Shown here: piece by piece, positions 22,853 through 26,357 of the stretch | Layout: each line of letters opens with the position of its first letter | Position numbering within the stretch: position 1 is the stretch's first letter | Assembly: GCA_900764225.1 (NCBI GenBank) | Contig: CAAFNG010000387.1 | Coordinates: 1 to 26,357 of the forward strand | Direction of reading: 5' to 3' | DNA from: Lachnospiraceae bacterium | GTDB lineage: Bacteria > Bacillota > Clostridia > Lachnospirales > Lachnospiraceae | Length of the DNA stretch: 26,357 bases | Position numbers and translations under genes: made by a program | Notes under the pieces: generated by a model | Seen by the model: the letters and a program-made list of their open reading frames with translations, nothing else | What the model was told of the DNA's origin: nothing | The model's database searches: none

Positions 22853-23114
22853 ACAGTTTAAAGCACATATTCTGAAACTTTTTATAAGCATCAAAATACA
22901 GTTCGTTCTTATCTCCGTTATATGTCAGCTCATAATACATTCCATCCGGCACCGTAGTACTCAGAAGTGCTTTACTGTTCTGTAATGTCTTACAACTCCA
23001 TACCACGTACACATCCTGTACAGTGATCTGTTTTCCATCGGTCTTGTCCATGTGGGTATTGGTATATTCAGCTACTTTTGCTTTGCAAAGTCTTAAAAAT
23101 TCTTCGTTTCTCAT
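22851..23114 (-). CDS. DUF6275 family protein
   Basis: This 87-aa protein has the DUF6275 pattern: MRNEEFLRLCKAKVAEYTNTH, QDVYVVWSCKTLQNSKALLST and DGMYYELTYNGDKNELYFDAY. AGGAGGTAAGGA precedes its ATG. It is common in Firmicutes phages and mobile elements, but its function is not established. The strand-rich core with paired aromatic residues suggests a small alpha/beta fold. It lies between the DUF4406 gene and the palindromic repeat, in an accessory cassette that separates the portal/minor-head block from the capsid block. Confidence 0.88.
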   Translation of the reverse strand: MRNEEFLRLCKAKVAEYTNTHMDKTDGKQITVQDVYVVWSCKTLQNSKALLSTTVPDGMYYELTYNGDKNELYFDAYKKFQNMCFKL

Positions 23115-23124
23115 TCCTTACCTC

Positions 23125-23427
23125 CTACGCATGGTCAATCCTCGGAATCCCATACTCAACTGCACACTCGTGCTCAATCTTACAGCCTCTTGCTTTCTGC
23201 CAGTCTTTTGCAAAATAGGCAATATCAGCACCAGACAAAAGCTCCAACGACTTTCCAAGGAACCACAGAGGCTTTGCCCCTACTGGTGCTGACTGGAAGA
23301 AAGAATCAATAACTTCCACAGGTTCTCCCAACAGTTCTTTTGCTGCCTCAATCGCCCTCTCACGCTCTTCAAGAATCTCCTCGTCTGTTTTCCCGCCCAT
23401 TGGCTGGCTGATAAATAATTTCTTCAT
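23125..23427 (-). CDS. DUF4406 protein (nucleoside 2-deoxyribosyltransferase-like fold)
   Basis: This 100-aa protein starts at ATG 23427, preceded by GAGAGGAACGAAA; an upstream in-frame ATG (23469) lies within the terminator hairpin and is rejected. It opens MKKLFISQPMGGKTDEEILEE, the hallmark of DUF4406, and has GADIAYFAKDWQKARGCKIEHE with a Glu before Ala-x-Glu-Tyr-Gly, matching the position of the catalytic Glu in nucleoside 2-deoxyribosyltransferase relatives. The family is widespread in phages; reported homology suggests nucleotide or nucleoside metabolism, but the substrate is unknown. It is the first gene after the terminator behind the toxin/immunity-like pair. Confidence 0.9.
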   Translation of the reverse strand: MKKLFISQPMGGKTDEEILEERERAIEAAKELLGEPVEVIDSFFQSAPVGAKPLWFLGKSLELLSGADIAYFAKDWQKARGCKIEHECAVEYGIPRIDHA

Positions 23428-23454
23428 TTTCGTTCCTCTCTTTCTTAAAAATGG

Positions 23455-23492
23455 GTATAAAAATACCACCGGTCATTTCTGACTGGTGGTAT
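23455..23492 (-). terminator. Strong Rho-independent terminator after the candidate immunity gene
   Basis: A 13-bp stem (23463-23475 with 23480-23492, one G-U pair) with a TTTC loop (GAAA in the transcript) is followed on the minus strand by TTTTTATA. It begins at the stop codon of the 85-aa gene, so transcripts from the portal/MuF side would end right after it unless antiterminated. Confidence 0.9.
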
Positions 23493-23749
23493 CAGTTGGT
23501 CTGATAATAAATATCATCCCTTATTGATTCAAGCATATATGTTTTCGCTGATGGCTCATAATTTGCGTCCATCCAATATACCGACTCATCTTCCACAAAA
23601 AGCATAAAATCAATTTTGGTATCCACATCTACTTCAAATACTCCATTATTTTCACAATTCAGTACTCTCTGAACCAGCTCATTGTCAGGATACATTTCTT
23701 TAAGAAATTCGATCTGCTCTTTTTTTAGTTCAAATCTTCGCATTTCCAT
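23492..23749 (-). CDS. Small acidic protein, candidate immunity protein for the MuF C-terminal toxin domain
   Basis: This 85-aa protein starts at ATG 23749 with AAGGAGAATAGCAA upstream and overlaps the end of the MuF gene by 20 bp. By my count it has about 20 Asp/Glu and 9 Lys/Arg residues. Its pattern is helix then strands: FELKKEQIEFLKEMYPDNEL, GVFEVDVDTKIDFMLFVEDE, YMLESIRDDIYY. I do not recognise the family. Overlap with a gene carrying a C-terminal nuclease-like domain, strong acidity against a basic partner and an immediate terminator are what one expects of an immunity protein. The immunity role is inference; a small head-assembly protein is the alternative. Confidence 0.7.
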   Translation of the reverse strand: MEMRRFELKKEQIEFLKEMYPDNELVQRVLNCENNGVFEVDVDTKIDFMLFVEDESVYWMDANYEPSAKTYMLESIRDDIYYQTN

Positions 23750-25322
23750 TTGCTATTCTCCTTACATAGTCTGCATCTGTTGGATTGCATTGAATCAGAA
23801 TCCCCGTCTCAGGATCTAATGAGACTGTTCCATGTCTGCCAATATATTTCTGGCTTTTTCTTGAATCAGGATCCGTTCTCGTAGGAAATACTTTCGCCGG
23901 ATTCTCCAGCGCATCCCGTATTCCTTCCACGGTAACTCCTGATCGTGATCTTCCCGTTTTTGGATCTTTCATGGTTCCGATTACTCTGTCCATGAAATGT
24001 TTACTTTGTCTGGTTACTGCTGTTCCCTCAGAAGTCTTTATACCAACAACTTTTTCATTGATTTCATTATAAATCTTCTGATAATTTTTGAATCCAGATA
24101 ATGGAGATATCATGCCTTTATCTACAGAACGAGCATAAGTCCTGAGCAGTTCCCACTTCTCAGGTTCATTATACTTCATTTCCTGGAAGTCTGCAAAATG
24201 TTTCGGCATGTCTTTTCCAAGAAGTTCCCGATACCGCTCATACTGCTTCCGGTCTGACGAAGCGTTCTTGACTGCTTTCTCCTGGGCTTCTGCTTTTGGA
24301 TTTCCTTTGATGTATTTCTCATACCACTGTTCATAGGTCATATCCGCAGGAACCATCTCTGTACGCCCTGTTTCCGAGTTGTAGGCGCTTCTTTTCATGT
24401 TTCTGAGGATTTTATCATCTATGACAGAAATCGTTGTGGAGCGGCAATATGGATGCATGGGCGGATAGTTCACTCCGGCTTTTCGGTCTTTCACTGGAAA
24501 AACCTTTCCATCCAGCTCTCGGCAGATCTTACTGGTACGAAGATCCAACACAGCCACATAGCGATAATTCTTGATCCCGCAGTCAATATAACTCTGTGCA
24601 GTCAATTCTCCTGCCATGTAACAGGATTCTGTTCTTACCAATCGCCTGGCCTGCTTTGCTCCCCCTCCGCACTGGGCCTGGATGGATTCCGCTGTTTCCC
24701 GGTCTGTCCGACCGGTAAGGAGGCTGATCAGTAATTCATCCTTCAAGGAATCTGCAAGCTGCTGTGTGTTTTGCCAGATACGGTCTGAAAAATGTTTTCC
24801 GGACCATTTCATCTGCAGAGCCTGGTCAATCTGCTTACTGCTCACATGAGAGAAGCTGAATGCCAGACCGGTTTCTTTCTGCATATTGTAGATAGAATGA
24901 TAATAAGCTTTTTCTCCAAGCTGCTCCAGAAGCTTTGTATCGAACTGCTTCTCCTGCTGATACACCTGCTGCATCACTGCATCTACCTGTGTCATAAGAT
25001 CCTGCAGGTGTTCCAGTCTTGCCCGATACGCAGGAGATTCCAGTTTTTTCAAAATCTCACTGTCATTCTTCCGGTTCTGGAGTTCCTTTTTCAGCTGATC
25101 AATGGAGTTTTTATCCTGGATAGAGTTTATGATCTGCCAAGCTTCTGTTTCTGATAGACCATACTTTGTCATGAACTTCTCAAAAATATCTCTTGCAGCA
25201 TATTCCAGCTGTAGGGAAGCTTTCCGGTATACCTTGGTAATGAGATCTGCTGTTTTTTCTGCGTCTTCCATAAACTGGTACATGTCCCAGGCGGATCTCT
25301 GCTCCCAGTATTTCCTACTCAT
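23730..25322 (-). CDS. MuF/SPP1 gp7-like minor head protein with C-terminal BECR-like toxin domain
   Basis: This 530-aa protein overlaps the portal stop (ATGAGTAG), the usual portal-MuF coupling. Residues 1-190 are helical. The MuF domain (~220-300) has LVRTESCYMAGELTAQSY, KNYRYVAVLDLRTSKICRELDG, and PPMHPYCRST with conserved His and Cys residues. A linker (MTYEQWYEKYIKGN and YERYRELLGKDMPKHFADFQ) leads to a ~90-residue C-terminal domain (about 432-522): SKHFMDRV (His442, Arg446), RSGVTVEGIRDALENP, SQKYIGRHGTVSLDPETGIL and Asn-Pro-Thr ending at Thr515. The His plus the final strand with Asp-Pro-Glu-Thr-Gly and Asn-Pro-Thr resembles the BECR nuclease superfamily. MuF-linked polymorphic toxins in temperate phages are an established class. 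The head-protein call is firm; the toxin call is a motif-level inference. Confidence 0.85.
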   Translation of the reverse strand: MSRKYWEQRSAWDMYQFMEDAEKTADLITKVYRKASLQLEYAARDIFEKFMTKYGLSETEAWQIINSIQDKNSIDQLKKELQNRKNDSEILKKLESPAYRARLEHLQDLMTQVDAVMQQVYQQEKQFDTKLLEQLGEKAYYHSIYNMQKETGLAFSFSHVSSKQIDQALQMKWSGKHFSDRIWQNTQQLADSLKDELLISLLTGRTDRETAESIQAQCGGGAKQARRLVRTESCYMAGELTAQSYIDCGIKNYRYVAVLDLRTSKICRELDGKVFPVKDRKAGVNYPPMHPYCRSTTISVIDDKILRNMKRSAYNSETGRTEMVPADMTYEQWYEKYIKGNPKAEAQEKAVKNASSDRKQYERYRELLGKDMPKHFADFQEMKYNEPEKWELLRTYARSVDKGMISPLSGFKNYQKIYNEINEKVVGIKTSEGTAVTRQSKHFMDRVIGTMKDPKTGRSRSGVTVEGIRDALENPAKVFPTRTDPDSRKSQKYIGRHGTVSLDPETGILIQCNPTDADYVRRIANGNAKI

Positions 25323-26337
25323 CTACATTGTCCTGCTTCTTATTATCAGTATCCTGTTCTGGTGGGGTGTTGTTCTGTAGGCCAAAGGCTTCCTGCTGCC
25401 GTTTTAATTCTTCTTCTGCTTCTTCTTTTACAGCCGCAAGCTCTTCGTCTACATTTTCTACAAACGGAATCTGTGCCAGAAGTGTTCTTCTGCTTACAAC
25501 ACCTTTCAGATTGGATACCATCTGTGAGATCTCAAGAAGATTTTTGGGAAGAGCCCTGGTGAATATCATCGTAATCCCCATCATGTCAATATTGACACCT
25601 TTCATCGCAAGGAATTTACAGAAAATCCTCATTCTTTTTCTCAGACCCTTACGATAATACCTGGTCTTGATTTTGGTAATATTCTCCATACCCAGAAGTT
25701 TGAATTCCATAGCCACGCCGCTGACATTGCCACTAAAATTTTCGTCTGTCATGCAAGGAATGTGCGAAAATTTATGGATATCCTGCTCAATGGCTTTCTT
25801 GAGGATCTCCACTCCATTCTCATCAAATGTCCTTGTCAGATACTCTGCCTTCGCCGTATCGGGCATCTCAAGAATTTTATATTCTTTTAAGCGTGCTTTT
25901 GCTTTTCGAATACTTTCGTCTTCACCCTCAGTGTCTGATTCGTCCTCATCCGTCAGCAATGTTCCGTAAATAGCCAAAATTGCATCAATGAACTGCTCTT
26001 TATCGGTTATACGATCGCTCATCAGTGCGTTGTACGCATCAATCAGAGGTATCTGTAGTTCAAAATCTCCGATTGCCAGTTTATTGTTTAAATACTCAAT
26101 GATCGGAATTTCACTAAGATAATGGGGCGCTGCCTGTTCTGTGGTTGGCTGGTATGTGTTGCTATTTTCAATATCCAACTCATATTTATAATTTGGAGTT
26201 ACTACCGTAGCTCTGTAATGATCTGGCCGCATTCCGGAATCATCTTTCCGGATATAATAATAGACAGCAAAGAGTTCATTTTCCTCTATGCTGTCGTCCT
26301 TTACCATAAAAGTATTTTCGGCAGATATATTCCTGTA
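25315..26337 (-). CDS. SPP1-type portal protein, 5'-truncated by the contig end
   Basis: The C-terminal ~340 residues of a Gp6/SPP1-family portal are present: IPIIEYLNNKLAIGDFELQI, YNALMSDRITDKEQFIDAILAIYG, then GVEILKKAIEQDIHKFSHIPCMTDENFSGNVSGVA, and a helical stem with KIKTRYYRKGLRKRMRIFC. The tail (TPPEQDTDNKKQDNVDE) is polar. The portal is the DNA gate of the head, and it starts the visible block. The true N-terminus lies beyond the window: the apparent ATG at 26349 and residues next to it (MCIRY) are encoded by adapter sequence, so the genuine frame begins at the RNISAENTF segment or just before it. The stop overlaps the MuF start by 8 bp. Confidence 0.9.
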   Translation of the reverse strand, partial: YRNISAENTFMVKDDSIEENELFAVYYYIRKDDSGMRPDHYRATVVTPNYKYELDIENSNTYQPTTEQAAPHYLSEIPIIEYLNNKLAIGDFELQIPLIDAYNALMSDRITDKEQFIDAILAIYGTLLTDEDESDTEGEDESIRKAKARLKEYKILEMPDTAKAEYLTRTFDENGVEILKKAIEQDIHKFSHIPCMTDENFSGNVSGVAMEFKLLGMENITKIKTRYYRKGLRKRMRIFCKFLAMKGVNIDMMGITMIFTRALPKNLLEISQMVSNLKGVVSRRTLLAQIPFVENVDEELAAVKEEAEEELKRQQEAFGLQNNTPPEQDTDNKKQDNVDE

Positions 26338-26357
26338 TCTTATACACATCTCCGAGC
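26333..26357. other. Nextera transposase adapter remnant at the contig end (artefact)
   Basis: The last 20 bases, TCTTATACACATCTCCGAGC, are identical to the start of the Nextera read-2 adapter reverse complement minus its first five bases, and the preceding CTGT also matches, so 24 of 25 bases agree (base 26337 is A where the adapter has C). This is sequencing adapter, not genome. Confidence 0.95.

Noticed and set aside
23428..23469. Longer start (ATG 23469) for the DUF4406 gene
   Set aside because: It lies within the terminator hairpin and adds 14 non-conserved residues; ATG 23427 has GAGAGG upstream and begins the conserved MKKLFISQPMGG segment.
26338..26349. ATG at 26349 as the portal start
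   Set aside because: The codon is made by the adapter sequence, and portal proteins extend well beyond this point.

Overview
The window joins a short stretch of bacterial chromosome to the late (structural and lysis) half of a siphovirus-like prophage. The host looks like a Firmicute of the class Clostridia, probably Lachnospiraceae. The left gene is a very large 2-hydroxyacyl-CoA dehydratase activase-type protein, the next is a CotJC-like manganese catalase fragment, and strong AGGAGG-type ribosome binding sites occur throughout. The family-level host call is inference.

Layout. 1-3129 (+) is the 3' part of the activase gene. A 22-bp-stem bidirectional terminator (3170-3220) separates it from the convergent 3' fragment of a manganese catalase gene (3250 to about 3690, minus strand). 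That fragment stops abruptly in the conserved Asn-Glu-Leu-Ala-His metal-ligand segment, and phage DNA begins there, so about 3667-3700 is one attachment junction of the prophage. From there to the right end every gene is on the minus strand, so the phage order is read from high to low coordinates: SPP1-type portal (cut by the contig end), MuF-type minor head protein with a C-terminal toxin-like domain, small acidic candidate immunity gene, strong terminator, three small accessory genes (DUF4406, DUF6275, a 54-aa protein), terminator, DUF4355 scaffold, major capsid, Rho-N-like protein, head-tail connector, head closure, gp10-like protein, tail terminator, tail tube, two tail assembly chaperones, 1035-aa tape measure, DUF6711, DUF1617, a 1837-aa tail-tip/glycoside-hydrolase fusion, an S74-type tail fibre with a tandemly duplicated module, terminator, XhlA-like protein, holin, and a multidomain endolysin beside the attachment site. 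Terminase, lysogeny genes and integrase are not in the window and should lie beyond the right end.

The most notable points are: (a) the prophage splits a Mn-catalase/CotJC gene, so precise excision would rebuild it, as known for elements interrupting sporulation genes; (b) a MuF toxin-like domain is paired with an overlapping acidic downstream gene capped by a terminator; (c) a GH114-like TIM barrel plus carbohydrate-binding-like modules is embedded in the tail-tip protein; (d) a recent 561-bp tandem duplication lies in the fibre gene; (e) a 17-bp sequence with a perfect 14-bp palindrome occurs twice, each time just before a ribosome binding site. The last ~25 bases match a Nextera adapter, not biology, so the first residues of the portal frame are artefactual.
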